Source of the DNA: Nocardia sp. NBC_00565 | GTDB taxonomy: Bacteria > Actinomycetota > Actinomycetes > Mycobacteriales > Mycobacteriaceae | Reading direction: 5' to 3' | Assembly: GCF_036345915.1 (NCBI RefSeq) | Contig: NZ_CP107785.1 | Span: forward strand, 3,968,001-4,032,000 | Length of the DNA stretch: 64,000 nucleotides | Part shown: positions 46,212 to 58,243 of the stretch, piece after piece | Numbering within the stretch: position 1 is the stretch's first letter | How the letters are laid out: the number at the start of each line of letters is the position of its first letter | Notes under the pieces: model-generated | What the model was told of the DNA's origin: nothing | Database searches by the model: none | What the model saw: only the letters and a program-made list of their open reading frames with translations | Position numbers and translations under genes: made by a program

Positions 46212-47003
46212 ATGTCGGCAACAACGGTGCGCGTCGGAATCTTCCTGGCCATGGTGGCCGGCCTGATCGCCGGTTGTTCGAGCGGCGATAAGGACGACAA
46301 GCCGGCGGCCACACCGATGGGACGCACCTTCGTCTCGACCGCGGTCGACGGCCCGCAGATTCCCGGCGGCGGTCCGCTGACGCTGACCTTCGCCGACGGC
46401 AGGATTTCGGCCAGTTCCGGTTGCAATACCGCCGATGGCACCGTCGACTTCACCGACGACACGCTGCATGTCGGCACCCTCGCGAGCACCCTGATGGCCT
46501 GCCCTGGCGACCGCGGCGAGGCCGACAGCTGGCAGGACAAGCTGCTCACCGCACTGCCGAAGTGGCAGCTCGACGATGGCACGCTGACGCTGACCGGTAA
46601 GGATGTGACAGTCACCTTGCTCGACAAGAAGCTCGCCCAGCCGGACAAACCGCTGATCGGCACCACCTGGATCATCAGCACCCTGATGACGCCCGACGCC
46701 CAGATCCGGTCACAGACCCTGGACTACGTCAAGCCGACACTTGCCATCGCGCCCGATGGCGCGGTGTCCGGCAGCGCCGGATGCAACCGCATGACCGGAC
46801 ACGCCACAGCCGAACCCACCGCCAACGGACCCGATGTCACCTTCCAGATCGGCACCACCAAGATGCTGTGCGCTCCCGAGATCATGGAGGTCGAGCAGTC
46901 GGTGCTGAAGGTCCTCGACGGCAAGACCACCGCCACCATCGACGCGGACACCCTTATCCTGCGCAATACCAACGGCTTCGGTCTTACGCTGCGTGCGCAA
47001 TGA
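46212..47003 (+). CDS. Lipoprotein with two META domains
   Basis: A 263-residue exported protein: signal peptide with lipobox LIAGCSSG (Cys about residue 22), then two META/HslJ-like repeats, each with the strand-Gly-Cys-Asn pattern (RISASSGCNTADGTVDF and AVSGSAGCNRMTGHA) and a later paired Cys (LMACPGD, KMLCAPE). META domains occur in heat- or drug-stress proteins of the cell envelope. Start ATG 46212. Its stop overlaps the next gene (ATGA). Confidence 0.88.
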   Translation: MSATTVRVGIFLAMVAGLIAGCSSGDKDDKPAATPMGRTFVSTAVDGPQIPGGGPLTLTFADGRISASSGCNTADGTVDFTDDTLHVGTLASTLMACPGDRGEADSWQDKLLTALPKWQLDDGTLTLTGKDVTVTLLDKKLAQPDKPLIGTTWIISTLMTPDAQIRSQTLDYVKPTLAIAPDGAVSGSAGCNRMTGHATAEPTANGPDVTFQIGTTKMLCAPEIMEVEQSVLKVLDGKTTATIDADTLILRNTNGFGLTLRAQ

Positions 47004-47947
47004 CCGAGCGCACGCTGCCCGTGGACCGAAACGACTTCCCCGCACCGGATTTCAGCGCTCCGGCGCTCGAGTTACGCACCGTGATCGATGACGAGCTGGT
47101 GGGTGAACTGCACGCCGCGGCCGGTACCGATGACGACCTCGAGCAACTCCGCGAGCAGCTGAGCGGCCCGCATTTTCGCGGCGTGGTGATGGCCCGCCAC
47201 CGAGATCGGGTCATCGGCTGGGTCACCCTCGTCGACCCCGGCGGTCCGGACAACTACCTGATCGCGATGCCGGTGGTCGAGCCCGGATACGTCGACCTGT
47301 ACCGGACACTGCTCACCGCAGCGCTCGAGGCCGCCGACGCGGCGAGTCATGCTGGCATCCAATGGATCGCCCAACACCGTGACGGCGAACAAGTCGCCGC
47401 CGAACTGCGTGCGACCCGGCACCAAGATCTCGATCGCGCCTGGCACATCGAGATCGGCCCGTGGCCCGAACTCCCCTCCGCACACGTCGAGAAATTACCG
47501 GTACCGCCGTCACCGGTAACCCTGGTCCGATACGCCGAGCTCTACACCGCCGCCGGACTCACCCGCTGTGACGGCACTGACTGCACCGACCACTGGGATG
47601 CCTCCTCCGTCACGGCCCTGCTCGCCGACCGCGACGAATTCCTGCGCACCACTTTCTCTTTGGGTTACATCGACCCGGACGGCGCACTGCTCGCGGAGTG
47701 CTCGGTCGGCATCTCCGATGCGACGGCCAGGTTGTCCATCGTGCACGCCACCGAGCAACCCGCCGAGCTCGCCGCCCTACTCCGCGGCACTCTGTACCGA
47801 TTACACGCGCACTACCCGGATGTGCGGACCGCCGAAGTCGCCATGAACCCGCACGACGAACCACTCGAACTGGCACTCACCGCCACCGGCTTCACCGTCT
47901 GCAAGCACACGGTCGAATACCGAATCCCGGTGCCCGACAAGCTATAA
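47000..47947 (+). CDS. Hypothetical protein, possible double GNAT-like fold
   Basis: A 315-residue soluble protein beginning at ATG 47000 and overlapping the META lipoprotein stop (ATGA). HFRGVVMARHRDRVIGWVTL in the first half and the closing ELALTATGFTVCKHTVEYRI are reminiscent of acetyltransferase (GNAT) strands, with two domains of similar size, but no clean acetyl-CoA loop is visible. No membrane segment. It may act on substrates related to the lipoprotein partner. Function not established. Confidence 0.72.
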   Translation: MTERTLPVDRNDFPAPDFSAPALELRTVIDDELVGELHAAAGTDDDLEQLREQLSGPHFRGVVMARHRDRVIGWVTLVDPGGPDNYLIAMPVVEPGYVDLYRTLLTAALEAADAASHAGIQWIAQHRDGEQVAAELRATRHQDLDRAWHIEIGPWPELPSAHVEKLPVPPSPVTLVRYAELYTAAGLTRCDGTDCTDHWDASSVTALLADRDEFLRTTFSLGYIDPDGALLAECSVGISDATARLSIVHATEQPAELAALLRGTLYRLHAHYPDVRTAEVAMNPHDEPLELALTATGFTVCKHTVEYRIPVPDKL

Positions 47948-47952
47948 GCGCG

Positions 47953-48592
47953 TCACTTTCGCCGAGTCAAGACCACCCGGTCGGCGATCCGCTCCGGTTC
48001 ACCGGGCGGCGCGAAGTAGATCTCCATGGTCGCCTGATCCGCCGATGCCAGCTTGATCACCGTCCGCATCGGAATCGTCTTGCCCACGAACTGCGGACCG
48101 AGCACACCGGGATCGGTGAACTCCCCGGCCGTCACGATATCGGCGTCGCCGCCACTACCTTTGGCGCCCTTGTACGACATCGTCATCGGCGTCACGCTGT
48201 CCACGGTCGACCATTCGTACCGATCGTCGGCGGGCGAATATCCGAGAATGCCGAGCCGGTAGTAGTGCTTGCCACCGAAGGTGCCCTCGGCCTCTTCCTG
48301 CATGAAATTGGCGCCGGTCTTGGTGATCCACTGCCAATGCGACACGATGTCGCTCTTGATCGGGTCATCGGCGGTGCCACCCGCGATGAAGGTGGACTTC
48401 TCGCCGTTCCACTCCCCCACGAGCTGATTCAGCTTACGATGCCCGCCATCCTGCGTCCCCGGATCGACCGCTGCCGCCCGTGGCACTCGAGGATGACCGC
48501 ACATCGGATCCGGACGAATCGTCGGAGCACCCGACGCCGAACACCGCGGCGACGACGAGCACGATCGGCAACAGCGACTTACTTGTTCTCAC
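47953..48592 (-). pseudogene. Lipoprotein with DUF1579-like domain, frameshifted
   Basis: GTG 48592 begins a clear lipoprotein signal (SLLPIVLVVAAVFGVGCSDD) followed by a Ser/Gly-rich linker. That frame stops soon after 48440, while the overlapping frame carries the rest of a 150-residue beta-rich domain (LNQLVGEWNGEKSTF, HYYRLGILGYSPADDRYEW, VIKLASADQATMEIYFAP) to 47953. One base lost or gained near 48440-48470 would rejoin them. The domain resembles DUF1579-type secreted proteins of unknown role. A sequencing error could equally explain the break. Confidence 0.65.
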
Positions 48593-48644
48593 GGGAAAGT
48601 CCTTGTCCAGCTGACTGATCGGAAGCCGGACCAGCATCGCATAC

Positions 48645-48682
48645 GAAAAGCCGGACACCGTATCAACGATGTCCGGCTCTTC
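48645..48682 (-). terminator. Terminator of the gap-pgk-tpi operon
   Basis: Arms of 13 bp (48645-48657 and 48670-48682) pair with one mismatch around a 12-nt loop; read on the minus strand the stem ends with CTTTTC. It begins 12 bp after the tpiA stop. Confidence 0.65.
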
Positions 48683-48694
48683 GTGGCACAGAAA

Positions 48695-49480
48695 TCAGGG
48701 CAGCGGACCGCCCGCGGCGATCGCCGACAGGGTGGCGAATTCGTCGCCCTTCAGCGACGCCCCACCGACCAGGGCGCCGTCGATATCGGTCTGTGAGACC
48801 AACTCGCCGACGTTCTTGGCGTTCACCGAGCCACCGTAGAGCACCCGCACGCCCGCCGCGACCTCCGGGGAGGCCAGTTCGATGAGCTCCTTGCGAATCG
48901 CGCCGCAGACTTCCTGCGCGTCGGCGGGCGTGGCGACCTTACCGGTGCCGATGGCCCAGACCGGCTCGTAGGCGATGACGATCTTCGAAATCTCTTCGGC
49001 CGTCAGACCTTTGAGCGAACCGCGCAGCTGCTCGATGTTGTACTCGACGTGCGTCTTCGCCTCGCGGACGTTGAGCCCCTCGCCGATGCAGACGATCGGG
49101 GTGATCCCGTACTTCAGCGCCTGCTTGGCCTTGGCCAGTACCGTGGCGTCGTCCTCGGAGTGGTACTGCCGCCGCTCCGAATGCCCGACGACCGCGAAGG
49201 TACAGCCGAGCTTGGCCAGCATGGCGCCGTTGATCTCGCCGGTGTAGGCGCCCGCGTCATGTGTCGAAACATCCTGCGCACCATAGGTGAGCAGCAGCTT
49301 GTCGCCCTCGACGAGAGTCTGCACGCTGCGGATGTCGGTGAACGGCGGGATGACCGCCACATCGACCTTGGCGAAGTACTTCTCCGGTAGTGCGAACGCG
49401 ATCTTCTGCACCAGGGCGATGGCCTCGAGGTGATTGAGGTTCATCTTCCAGTTGCCCGCGATGAGCGGTTTACGTGCCAT
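48695..49480 (-). CDS. tpiA: Triosephosphate isomerase
   Basis: A 261-residue barrel enzyme interconverting dihydroxyacetone phosphate and glyceraldehyde-3-phosphate. Lys in [12 protein letters not shown], His in [10 protein letters not shown], Glu in [14 protein letters not shown] and the phosphate loop [13 protein letters not shown] are all present. Last gene of the gap-pgk-tpiA operon, 3 bp after pgk, followed by a hairpin terminator. Confidence 0.97.
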   Translation of the reverse strand: MARKPLIAGNWKMNLNHLEAIALVQKIAFALPEKYFAKVDVAVIPPFTDIRSVQTLVEGDKLLLTYGAQDVSTHDAGAYTGEINGAMLAKLGCTFAVVGHSERRQYHSEDDATVLAKAKQALKYGITPIVCIGEGLNVREAKTHVEYNIEQLRGSLKGLTAEEISKIVIAYEPVWAIGTGKVATPADAQEVCGAIRKELIELASPEVAAGVRVLYGGSVNAKNVGELVSQTDIDGALVGGASLKGDEFATLSAIAAGGPLP

Positions 49481-49483
49481 GGT

Positions 49484-50698
49484 TCAGTCCTCCAGCACCG
49501 CGATGCCCGGAAGTTCCTTGCCTTCCAGGTATTCCAGCGACGCGCCGCCGCCGGTGGAGATGTGCGAGAAACCGTCATCCGGCAGTCCGAGCGCGCGCAC
49601 GGCCGCAGCCGAATCGCCGCCGCCGACGACAGTGAAGGCACCCTTGCCCGTTGCGGTGACGATCGCCTCGGCCACACCGCGGGTACCGGCGGCGAAGTTA
49701 TCGAATTCGAACACACCCATCGGGCCGTTCCAGAACACCGTCTTCGCCTCGGTCAGCAGCACCGCGAACCGGTCCACCGACTCCGGGCCGATGTCCAGGC
49801 CCAGCCAGCCGTCCGGAATCTCGTTGGCGGGCACCACCTTCGAGTCCGCGTCGGCCGCGAACTTATCCGCGACGACGATATCGCGCGGCAGGTGGATGAC
49901 GTCCGCGTAGCGCTCGAGCAATCCCTTGCAGGTATCGATCATCTCCTCCTGCAGCAGCGAGCTGCCCACCGAAAGACCCTGTGCGGCAAGGAAGGTGAAG
50001 CACATGCCGCCGCCGATCACCAGGGTGTCGACCTTCGGCGCCAGCACCTCGATGACGGCCAGTTTGTCGGAGACCTTGGAGCCGCCGAGCACGACCGCGT
50101 ACGGCCGCTCGGAATCCTCGGTCAGCTTGGCCAGCACCTCGACCTCGGCGGCGACCAGCGTGCCCGCGTAGTGCGGCAGCAGCTGGGCCACGTCGTACAC
50201 CGAGGCCTGCTTGCGGTGCACCACACCGAAGCCGTCGGAGACGAACGCGCCGTCATCGCCGACCAGCTCGACCAGCGCCGCGGCCAGCTTGGCCCGCTCC
50301 GCCTCGTCCTTGCTGGTCTCGCGCGGATCGAAGCGCACATTCTCCAGCAGCAGCACGTCACCGTCGGTGAGGCCCTCCGAGCGCGAGAGCGCGTCGTAGC
50401 CGACGACGTCACCGGCCAGCTGGACATTGCGGCCGAGCAGCTCGGCCAACTTCACCGCGACCGGAGCCAGCGAGAACTTCGGATCCGGCTCGCCCTTCGG
50501 ACGGCCCAGATGGGCCGTGACGACCACCTTCGCGCCGGCCTCGACCAGCGCCCGCAACGTGGGCACCGAGGCGATGATGCGGCCCGGGTCGGTGATCTGT
50601 CCGTTCTCGTCGAGGGGGACGTTCAGGTCGGAGCGCACGAGCACGCCCCGACCCTCGACACCCTCGTTCAGCAGATCCTGGAGTGTCTTGACTGCCAT
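49484..50698 (-). CDS. pgk: Phosphoglycerate kinase
   Basis: A 404-residue two-lobed kinase transferring phosphate between 1,3-bisphosphoglycerate and ADP. N-lobe [15 protein letters not shown], hinge-side [18 protein letters not shown], and C-lobe nucleotide site [15 protein letters not shown] near the end. Start ATG 50698 ([10 protein letters not shown]) rather than an upstream in-frame codon at 50761, because the conserved domain begins there and gap ends 5 bp ahead. Middle gene of gap-pgk-tpiA. Confidence 0.97.
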   Translation of the reverse strand: MAVKTLQDLLNEGVEGRGVLVRSDLNVPLDENGQITDPGRIIASVPTLRALVEAGAKVVVTAHLGRPKGEPDPKFSLAPVAVKLAELLGRNVQLAGDVVGYDALSRSEGLTDGDVLLLENVRFDPRETSKDEAERAKLAAALVELVGDDGAFVSDGFGVVHRKQASVYDVAQLLPHYAGTLVAAEVEVLAKLTEDSERPYAVVLGGSKVSDKLAVIEVLAPKVDTLVIGGGMCFTFLAAQGLSVGSSLLQEEMIDTCKGLLERYADVIHLPRDIVVADKFAADADSKVVPANEIPDGWLGLDIGPESVDRFAVLLTEAKTVFWNGPMGVFEFDNFAAGTRGVAEAIVTATGKGAFTVVGGGDSAAAVRALGLPDDGFSHISTGGGASLEYLEGKELPGIAVLED

Positions 50699-50703
50699 GC
50701 GCG

Positions 50704-51741
<1,038 letters not shown>

Positions 51742-51799
51742 TCAAGCGGATTCATTCCGATGCACCGTCCACACTAATGCCCGGGCTGTGTTGAATTTG

Positions 51800-51914
51800 C
51801 AGCGCCTCCGGCGCTGCGTGTTCGCGGCCCCCCGATGTCTCGCGTCCGAGCCGTCGAGACTCGCGACTGCGTCGCATGCGCTTCGACGGCTCGGACGCGA
51901 GACGGGCCGCGAAC
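51800..51914. repeat. Large inverted repeat upstream of gap
   Basis: A 21-bp perfect arm at 51837-51857 (begins GTCTCGCGTCC) pairs with 51883-51903 around a 25-nt loop. Outside it a further perfect 11-bp pair, GTTCGCGGCCC (51820-51830) and GGGCCGCGAAC (51904-51914), continues the stem with a 6-nt bulge on the left. A smaller hairpin, GCAGCGCC-TCC-GGCGCTGC (51800-51818), adjoins it. It lies between the whiA stop and the gap start, so it could be the whiA-operon terminator, a leader structure or a mobile palindromic repeat. Confidence 0.8.
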
Positions 51915-52045
51915 GGTCGCTCGTAAGACTCGCTCCGTGGTGGTGACCGAGATCGGAATTCACGGAGCCATTCGACGCAAGACGCATTGAATGTGGCGTC
52001 CGGTCGAAACCAATCGCCGCCCCGATCTCGGGACGGCGATTCGGC

Positions 52046-53023
52046 TCACGCCTCGTCGAGCAATTCGGCGGTGACCGCCGATTCGGTGTCGGGAATGCCC
52101 AATTCCTTGGCCCGCCGGTCGGCCATCGACAGCAGCCGCCGAATCCGGCCCGCCACCGCGTCTTTCGTCATCGGCGGATCGGCCAGCTGGCCCAGTTCCT
52201 CCAGCGAGGCCTGGCGGTGCTGCACGCGCAATTTGCCCGCGGCGGCCAGATGGTCGGGCACATCCTCGCCGAGGATCTCCAGGGCGCGCTCCACCCGCGC
52301 GGCAGCGGCCACGGCCGCACGGGCCGAACGGCGCAGATTCGCGTCGTCGAAGTTGGCCAGGCGGTTGGCCGTTGCCCGCACCTCACGGCGCAGCCTGCGC
52401 TCCTCCCAGACGATCCTGGTGTCCTGCGCGCCCATCCGGGTCAGCAGTGCGCCGATCGCCTCGCCGTCGCGCACCACGACCCGATCGGTGCCGCGCACCT
52501 CGCGCGCCTTCGCGGTGATGCCGAGTCGCCGCGCCGCACCGACGAGGGCGAGCGCCGCCTCCGGACCGGGGCAGCTGACCTCGAGCGCCGACGAGCGACC
52601 GGGTTCGGTGAGCGAGCCGTGCGCGAGAAACGCGCCACGCCAAGCGGCTTCGGCATCGCCGATGCTGCCGCCGACCACCTGCGCGGGCAGACCGCGCACC
52701 GGACGACCGCGCACATCGAGCAGACCGGTCTGTCTGGCCAGCGCCTCGCCCTCTTTGGACACCCGCACCACATAGCGCGAGGTCTTACGCAGGCCGCCCG
52801 CGCCCAGCACGTGCACATCGGAGCCGTAGCCGTACAGCTCGAAAATCTCGCGCCGCAGTCGACGCGCGATGGAGCCCATATCGACCTCGGCCTCGACGAT
52901 CACTCGCCCGCCGACGATGTGTAGGCCGCCCGCAAACCGCAGCAGCGCAGACAATTCCGCCTTGCGAGAACTCACTTGCGAGACCGTGAGCCTGCTCAGT
53001 TCGTCCTTCACTTCGGCTGTCAT
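52046..53023 (-). CDS. whiA: Sporulation/cell-cycle regulator WhiA
   Basis: A 325-residue protein with an N-terminal LAGLIDADG-like (homing-endonuclease-derived, inactive) domain and a C-terminal helix-turn-helix ([19 protein letters not shown] region). It begins with [11 protein letters not shown]. In Streptomyces it switches on sporulation genes with WhiB; in non-sporulating relatives it affects cell division. ATG 53023 overlaps the yvcK stop (ATGA), a better choice than ATG 53029. Last gene of uvrC-rapZ-yvcK-whiA. Confidence 0.95.
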   Translation of the reverse strand: MTAEVKDELSRLTVSQVSSRKAELSALLRFAGGLHIVGGRVIVEAEVDMGSIARRLRREIFELYGYGSDVHVLGAGGLRKTSRYVVRVSKEGEALARQTGLLDVRGRPVRGLPAQVVGGSIGDAEAAWRGAFLAHGSLTEPGRSSALEVSCPGPEAALALVGAARRLGITAKAREVRGTDRVVVRDGEAIGALLTRMGAQDTRIVWEERRLRREVRATANRLANFDDANLRRSARAAVAAAARVERALEILGEDVPDHLAAAGKLRVQHRQASLEELGQLADPPMTKDAVAGRIRRLLSMADRRAKELGIPDTESAVTAELLDEA

Positions 53024-54066
53024 CGCCACGAGACGCGCTCCTTTCCACCCAACCCGGAACGCACATCCTGACCCATGTGCCGTCCCTCGACTCGAAGCCC
53101 TGCCATGTGTGGCCGAGGTTGCCGGATCAGCTGATCCAGTGCGGCGGCAAGCTTTCCGGGGTGATGCCGGTCGGTTCCCGCTTCGGCGACATCGGAGAAG
53201 GTTACTCGTGCCCGCAATTGTTCGGCAGCCCTGGCCACATGTTCTCTTTCGCGACCTTCCGGCACCGACCCGGAATCGACCAGTACCTCATCGACTACGA
53301 ATTCCGGTGCGTGCTGGGACAATACATGCAGATGGCGCTCCGCGGAGAAACCCGCCGTTTCTCCGGGCTCCGCGGCCAGGTTCAGCACCAGAACCTTGCG
53401 CGCTCTGGTATATACGAGCGCGTCACGCAATTCGGGCACCAGCACATGCGGAATCACGCTGGTGAACCAGGAACCCGGGCCGAGCACGACGACATCGGCG
53501 TGTTCGATGGCCGAGGTGGCCTCCGGGCTGGCGGGCGGATCCGACGGAATCAGCCGCACCCGCCGCACCTTACCCGGTGTGGTCGCGATGGCGACCTGAC
53601 CTCGAATACAGCGGCTCACACGCGGATCCGCTTCCAGCCCGGACACATCCGCTTCGATATCGAGCGCGATGGGCGACATCGGCAGCACCCGGCCGGTGAT
53701 GCGCAACATCTTCGCGACCTCGTCCAGGGCCGCGACCGGATCGCCGAGCACCTCGGTCAGGCCGGCGAGGATCAGGTTGCCGACGGAATGTCCGGCCAGC
53801 GCACCGGTGCCGCCGAAGCGATGCTGCACGGTGCGGGTCCACACGTCGTCGCCATCCGCGGCCAGCGCGGCCAGGGCCATGCGCAGATCACCGGGCGGCG
53901 GCACGCCGAGTTCGGACCGTAGTCTGCCCGAGGAACCGCCGTCGTCCGCGACCGTCACCACCGCGCAGATCTTCCTGGTCAGCCGCCGCACCGCGGTGAG
54001 CGTCGCATACAGGCCGTGCCCGCCACCCAGCGCAACGATGGCGGGATCGGATTCCCACCCCGTCAT
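53020..54066 (-). CDS. yvcK: Gluconeogenesis factor YvcK/CofD-like protein
   Basis: A 348-residue Rossmann-like protein that binds UDP-sugars and influences peptidoglycan precursor flow (CuvA/YvcK) rather than making F420. Typical stretches are [49 protein letters not shown] and [21 protein letters not shown] 54066 overlaps the rapZ stop (ATGA), fixing the start; an upstream open stretch is read-through. Third gene of the operon; counterpart of Rv1422. Confidence 0.95.
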   Translation of the reverse strand: MTGWESDPAIVALGGGHGLYATLTAVRRLTRKICAVVTVADDGGSSGRLRSELGVPPPGDLRMALAALAADGDDVWTRTVQHRFGGTGALAGHSVGNLILAGLTEVLGDPVAALDEVAKMLRITGRVLPMSPIALDIEADVSGLEADPRVSRCIRGQVAIATTPGKVRRVRLIPSDPPASPEATSAIEHADVVVLGPGSWFTSVIPHVLVPELRDALVYTRARKVLVLNLAAEPGETAGFSAERHLHVLSQHAPEFVVDEVLVDSGSVPEGREREHVARAAEQLRARVTFSDVAEAGTDRHHPGKLAAALDQLIRQPRPHMAGLRVEGRHMGQDVRSGLGGKERVSWR

Positions 54067-55085
54067 TCGCGCCCCAGATCCCGATGCACGACCCGGACGA
54101 CATCGGCGGGACCGGATTCTGCCCCCTGTAGTGAATTCAGCACAGCCGATCCGATCAGTTCGCCGAGCGCTTCGGCTATCGCCACGCTGCGGTGTTTGCC
54201 GCCGGTGCAGCCCACTGCCACCGTCATGTATCGCTTCCCCTCTTGGCGGTAACCATTCGTCGTCAGGTCGACCAGGTGGTGGCAGGTGCTCAGGTAATCG
54301 GCCGCGCCGGGGCGCGACAACACATACTCGCTGACCACGGTCTCCTGTCCCGAATGTTCCCGGAGTTCCGGTATCCAATGCGGATTGGGTAGAAAACGCA
54401 CATCCAACACCATGTCCGCATCGAGGGGAACCCCATACTTGAAACCGAAACTCTGCACCGTCAACTGCAGCGCGGTCGGCGCGCCACCGCCGTAGGCCTC
54501 CTCCAACTTGCGGTGCAGTTGATGGATCGACAGCTCGGTGGTGTCGATGACCAGGTCGGCGGCGGTTTTCACGGATGAGAGGCGAATCCGCTCGGCGGCG
54601 ATGCCCGCCGAGAGCGTCCCGTCGGCGCTCTCGCTCTGCAGCGGATGCCGCCGCCGCGCGAAGCCGAAGCGCCGGATCAGCACATCGTCGGAGGCCTCCA
54701 GGAACAGCAGTCTGGTGCGCACACCCGAGGACCGCAGCTGTTCGGTGACCACCGAGAGATCGCCGGTGAAGAACCGGCTGCGCACATCCATGACCAGCGC
54801 GAGCCGGCGGATCGGCGGATCGGCGGACGCGCCGAGTTCGACCATCCGCCCGATCAGCTCCGGCGGCAGGTTGTCGGTGACATACCAGCCCAGATCCTCG
54901 AGCACGCGGGCCGCCGTACCGCGCCCCGCGCCGGATAGGCCCGTCACGATGACCACTTCGACCCGCGGCGGGGGTGGACTGCCGTCGCCGCGTTCGACAG
55001 GTGCGCCGACGGTGCCCGCGGGGCCGGTCCGCCCAGCGGTCGACCGCGGGCTGCCCGCACTGTTGTTCGATTCGACGCGTGTCAT
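54063..55085 (-). CDS. rapZ: RNase adapter / nucleotide-binding protein RapZ
   Basis: A 340-residue P-loop protein: VIVTGLSGAGRGTAARVLED near residue 44 and a C-terminal domain with VAVGCTGGKHRSVAIAE. In E. coli RapZ brings glmZ RNA to RNase E; the actinobacterial role is unsettled, but the gene is always next to uvrC, yvcK and whiA. The first 40 residues are a low-complexity Gly/Pro/Ser leader. Counterpart of Rv1421. Confidence 0.95.
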   Translation of the reverse strand: MTRVESNNSAGSPRSTAGRTGPAGTVGAPVERGDGSPPPPRVEVVIVTGLSGAGRGTAARVLEDLGWYVTDNLPPELIGRMVELGASADPPIRRLALVMDVRSRFFTGDLSVVTEQLRSSGVRTRLLFLEASDDVLIRRFGFARRRHPLQSESADGTLSAGIAAERIRLSSVKTAADLVIDTTELSIHQLHRKLEEAYGGGAPTALQLTVQSFGFKYGVPLDADMVLDVRFLPNPHWIPELREHSGQETVVSEYVLSRPGAADYLSTCHHLVDLTTNGYRQEGKRYMTVAVGCTGGKHRSVAIAEALGELIGSAVLNSLQGAESGPADVVRVVHRDLGRE

Positions 55086-55169
55086 GTCCTACCGGATCTG
55101 TGTCTAGGGTGCCTGTTGATCATCCCGCACCGGTTCCGGTATCGGGCGCAGACACACAACGTAGCTGTC

Positions 55170-57251
55170 TTATTCCTCCCGCAATGCGGCCAGCACCGCC
55201 TTCGCGGTAGCCACACCGATACCGGGCACCTCGGTGATCTGCTCGACGGTGGCCTCCTTCAGTTTGGCCACCGACCCGAAATGGGTGACCAGGGCGGTCC
55301 GGCGGGACTCACCGAGGCCGCGCACCGAATCCAGTGCGGACGCGGTCATCCGGCGGGAGCGTTTGCTGCGATGGAAGGTGATGGCGAAGCGGTGCGCCTC
55401 GTCGCGCACCCGTTGCAGCAGATAGAGCGACTCGCTGTTGCGCGGCATGATCACCGGATCGCTCTCCCCCGGCACCCATACCTCTTCGAGCCGCTTGGCC
55501 AAGCCGATCACCGCGACATCGGTGATACCGAGTTCGTCGAGGACCTCCGCGGCAGCCGCAACCTGGGGCGCGCCACCGTCAACGACATAGAGATTGGGCG
55601 GATAGGCGAATTTCCGCGGGCGGCCGGTGCGCGGGTCGATACCGGCGCGGGAGGTGAGTTCGAGGTCGTCGTCGATGGTCGCGATATCGGTACCGGGCGC
55701 GCTGGACTCGGGAACGGCATCTCCCAACGACGCCGCCTCGTGGCCGTTCTCCCGGCCGGACGCCATATCCTGTGCCGTCAACTCGTCCCGTTCACGGCGC
55801 AGACGATAGAACCGACGCCTGGTCACCTCGGCGATGCTGCCGACATCGTCGGAGCGGCCGTCGCCCGCGGCCTCCTTGATGGTGTAGTGGCGATACTCGG
55901 ACTTGCGCGGCAGGCCGTCCTCGAACACCACCAGTGAGGCCACCACATCGGTGCCCTGCACGTGGCTGATATCCACACACTCGATTCGTAGCGGCGCGCT
56001 GTCCAGATCGAGCGCGTCTTGAATGTCTTGCAGCGCAGCCGATCTCGAGGTGAGATCGCCCGCGCGCTTGAGCTTGTGCTGGGCCAGCGCCTCCATCGCA
56101 TTGCGCTGCACGGTTTCGGCGAGAGCCTTCTTGTCGCCGCGCTGCGGCACCCGCAAGCGCACCGCCGAGCCGCGCAGCTTGCTCAGCCACTCCTGGACCT
56201 GTTCGGCGTCGGCGGGCAGTTCCGGCACCAGCACCTCGCGCGGCACAACCGTGGCAGGCTGTTCCTCTTCACCCTGTTCGGCCAGCGCCGCCTGCTCGCC
56301 GTAGAACTGGGTGAGGAACTGCTCGACCAGGGCGGCCACCTCACTACCGGCCTCCGGCCCGTCGATGGCATCGCCGGATTTATCGACCACCCAGCCGCGC
56401 TGGCCGCGCACCCGGCCGTCGCGGACGTGGAAGATCTGCACCGCCACCTCCAGTTCGTCGACGGCGAAGGCGACCACATCGGCGTCGGTGCCGGTACCGA
56501 GCACCACGGCCTGCTTCTCCAATGCGCGCCGCAGCGCCTGGACGTCGTCGCGCAGCCGGGCGGCGGACTCGAAGTCCAGTTCCTCGGCGGCATCGTGCAT
56601 GCGGCGCTCCAGATCGCGCACCATGCGATCGGTGCGCCCGGCCAGGAAGTCGCAGAAATCCTCGACGATCCGCCGGTGCTCCTCGGCGCTGACCCGGCCG
56701 ATGCACGGCGCCGAGCATTTGTCGATGTAGCCGAGCAGACACGGCCGCCCGATCTGGTTGTGCCGCTTGAAGACTCCATTGGAGCAGGTGCGCGCGGGGA
56801 ATACCCGCAGCAGCAGATCGAGGGTCTCCCGAATGGCCCAGGCGTGCGCGTACGGCCCGAAGTACCGCACGCCCTTCTTGCGCGCGCCCCGGTAGACGAA
56901 CAGCCGCGGATACTCCTCGTTCAATGTGACGGCCAGTACCGGGTAAGACTTGTCGTCCCGATACCGCACGTTGAAACGCGGATCGAACTCCTTGATCCAG
57001 TTGTATTCCAGCTGAAGGGCTTCCACTTCGGTGGAGACCACGGTCCACTCGACACTCGCCGCCGTCGTGACCATCTGCCTGGTACGCGGATGCAGCGACA
57101 CCACATCGGCGAAGTACGAATTCAACCTGCTGCGCAGGCTCTTCGCCTTGCCGACATAGATCACACGCCCGTGTGCGTCCCGGAATTTATAGACGCCGGG
57201 TTCAACGGGAATCGTGCCCGGCTTCGGCCGGTAGGTCGCGGGATCTGCCAC
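55170..57251 (-). CDS. uvrC: Excinuclease ABC subunit C
   Basis: A 693-residue DNA-repair nuclease that makes both incisions with UvrAB. N-terminal GIY-YIG domain ([20 protein letters not shown]), Cys-rich stretch [20 protein letters not shown] helical hairpin ([20 protein letters not shown]), RNase H-like C-nuclease ([30 protein letters not shown]) and C-terminal tandem helix-hairpin-helix ([34 protein letters not shown]). GTG 57251 gives the family-typical (M)[11 protein letters not shown] start; ATG 57281 is possible. First gene of uvrC-rapZ-yvcK-whiA. Confidence 0.96.
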   Translation of the reverse strand: MADPATYRPKPGTIPVEPGVYKFRDAHGRVIYVGKAKSLRSRLNSYFADVVSLHPRTRQMVTTAASVEWTVVSTEVEALQLEYNWIKEFDPRFNVRYRDDKSYPVLAVTLNEEYPRLFVYRGARKKGVRYFGPYAHAWAIRETLDLLLRVFPARTCSNGVFKRHNQIGRPCLLGYIDKCSAPCIGRVSAEEHRRIVEDFCDFLAGRTDRMVRDLERRMHDAAEELDFESAARLRDDVQALRRALEKQAVVLGTGTDADVVAFAVDELEVAVQIFHVRDGRVRGQRGWVVDKSGDAIDGPEAGSEVAALVEQFLTQFYGEQAALAEQGEEEQPATVVPREVLVPELPADAEQVQEWLSKLRGSAVRLRVPQRGDKKALAETVQRNAMEALAQHKLKRAGDLTSRSAALQDIQDALDLDSAPLRIECVDISHVQGTDVVASLVVFEDGLPRKSEYRHYTIKEAAGDGRSDDVGSIAEVTRRRFYRLRRERDELTAQDMASGRENGHEAASLGDAVPESSAPGTDIATIDDDLELTSRAGIDPRTGRPRKFAYPPNLYVVDGGAPQVAAAAEVLDELGITDVAVIGLAKRLEEVWVPGESDPVIMPRNSESLYLLQRVRDEAHRFAITFHRSKRSRRMTASALDSVRGLGESRRTALVTHFGSVAKLKEATVEQITEVPGIGVATAKAVLAALREE

Positions 57252-57314
57252 GAATCCAAGCCTATCGACCGGCTCCGACACATCCGCACGGGCGCGGCTC
57301 TCGCCCGGTCGGGC

Positions 57315-58160
57315 TTAGGCGAAGCGCCGAGCGCTGGCGATGATGGCATCGCAGAGGGCCTGCTCCGGCGGCGATAGGCGGGTGCGACGGCGCATCAGGA
57401 CGAACTCCAGCTTGCCGAGGTCCGGGAGGCGGGGATCGGACAGGACGACGAGGCCGTCCGGCAGCAGAGTTTCGGCGTGCACGATCACGCCGAGTCCGGC
57501 GAGAACGGCGGCGCGCAGGCCGAGTTGACTATCGCTGGTACAGGTTATGCGCCAGGTGCGGGCGTCACGTTCGAGGGCCTCGAGCGCGATGCGGCGGGTC
57601 AGGCTGGGTGTCGGGTAGGTGACGAGCGGGATCGGGTCGCCGAATTCGGTTGTGGCGCAACGGCCCGCCCAGACGAGCCGGTCGCGCCAGAGCAGTTCGC
57701 CGTGCCGTTCCCCGGGGAGGCGCTTGCCGACGACGAGGTCGAGTTCGCCTGTCGCCATGCGGGTTTTGAGGTTTTCGCTGAGGCCGACGGTGAGTTCCAG
57801 GTCGATACCGGGATGGGTGCGCTGGAATTCGAGGAGTACGTCGGGGAGTTCTCGGGCCATCACGTCATCGGATGCGCCCAGACGGATCAGGCCGGTGAGT
57901 GTTGAGCCGGAGAAGTAGCGCTCGGCCTGGCCTTGTACATCAAGGATGGTGCGGGCGAAACCGACCATCGCCGCACCGTCGGCGGTCAGCGCGAGGTTAC
58001 GGGTGTCACGGCGGAACAGTTCACGGCCCGCTGCCTTCTCCAGGCGGGCGATGTGGCCGCTGATGGTGGACTGGCGCAGGCCGAGGATCCGACCGGCGGC
58101 GGTGAAGCCGCCCGCGCGTTCGACGGCCAGGAAGGTGCGCAGCAGTTCGGGTTCGAACAC
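57315..58160 (-). CDS. LysR-family transcriptional regulator
   Basis: A 281-residue LTTR with N-terminal HTH (FLAVERAGGFTAAGRILGL, QSTISGHIARLEKAAG) and a C-terminal effector-binding domain (LIRLGASDDVMARELPDVL onward). GTG 58160. Divergent from the BASS-type transporter gene 83 bp away, its likely target. A GATCGCG/CGCGATC pair in the gap may be part of its site. Confidence 0.9.
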   Translation of the reverse strand: MFEPELLRTFLAVERAGGFTAAGRILGLRQSTISGHIARLEKAAGRELFRRDTRNLALTADGAAMVGFARTILDVQGQAERYFSGSTLTGLIRLGASDDVMARELPDVLLEFQRTHPGIDLELTVGLSENLKTRMATGELDLVVGKRLPGERHGELLWRDRLVWAGRCATTEFGDPIPLVTYPTPSLTRRIALEALERDARTWRITCTSDSQLGLRAAVLAGLGVIVHAETLLPDGLVVLSDPRLPDLGKLEFVLMRRRTRLSPPEQALCDAIIASARRFA

Positions 58161-58243
58161 GCTTCAATTTATCACCGATCGCGTTTACAGATATCAATCC
58201 CAACGCCTACCGCGATCAGTAGTCCGAGCCATATTGTCGACGG

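Noticed and set aside
56019..57377. Long plus-strand frame opposite uvrC
   Set aside because: Fully antisense to a well-conserved gene and without any recognisable domain.
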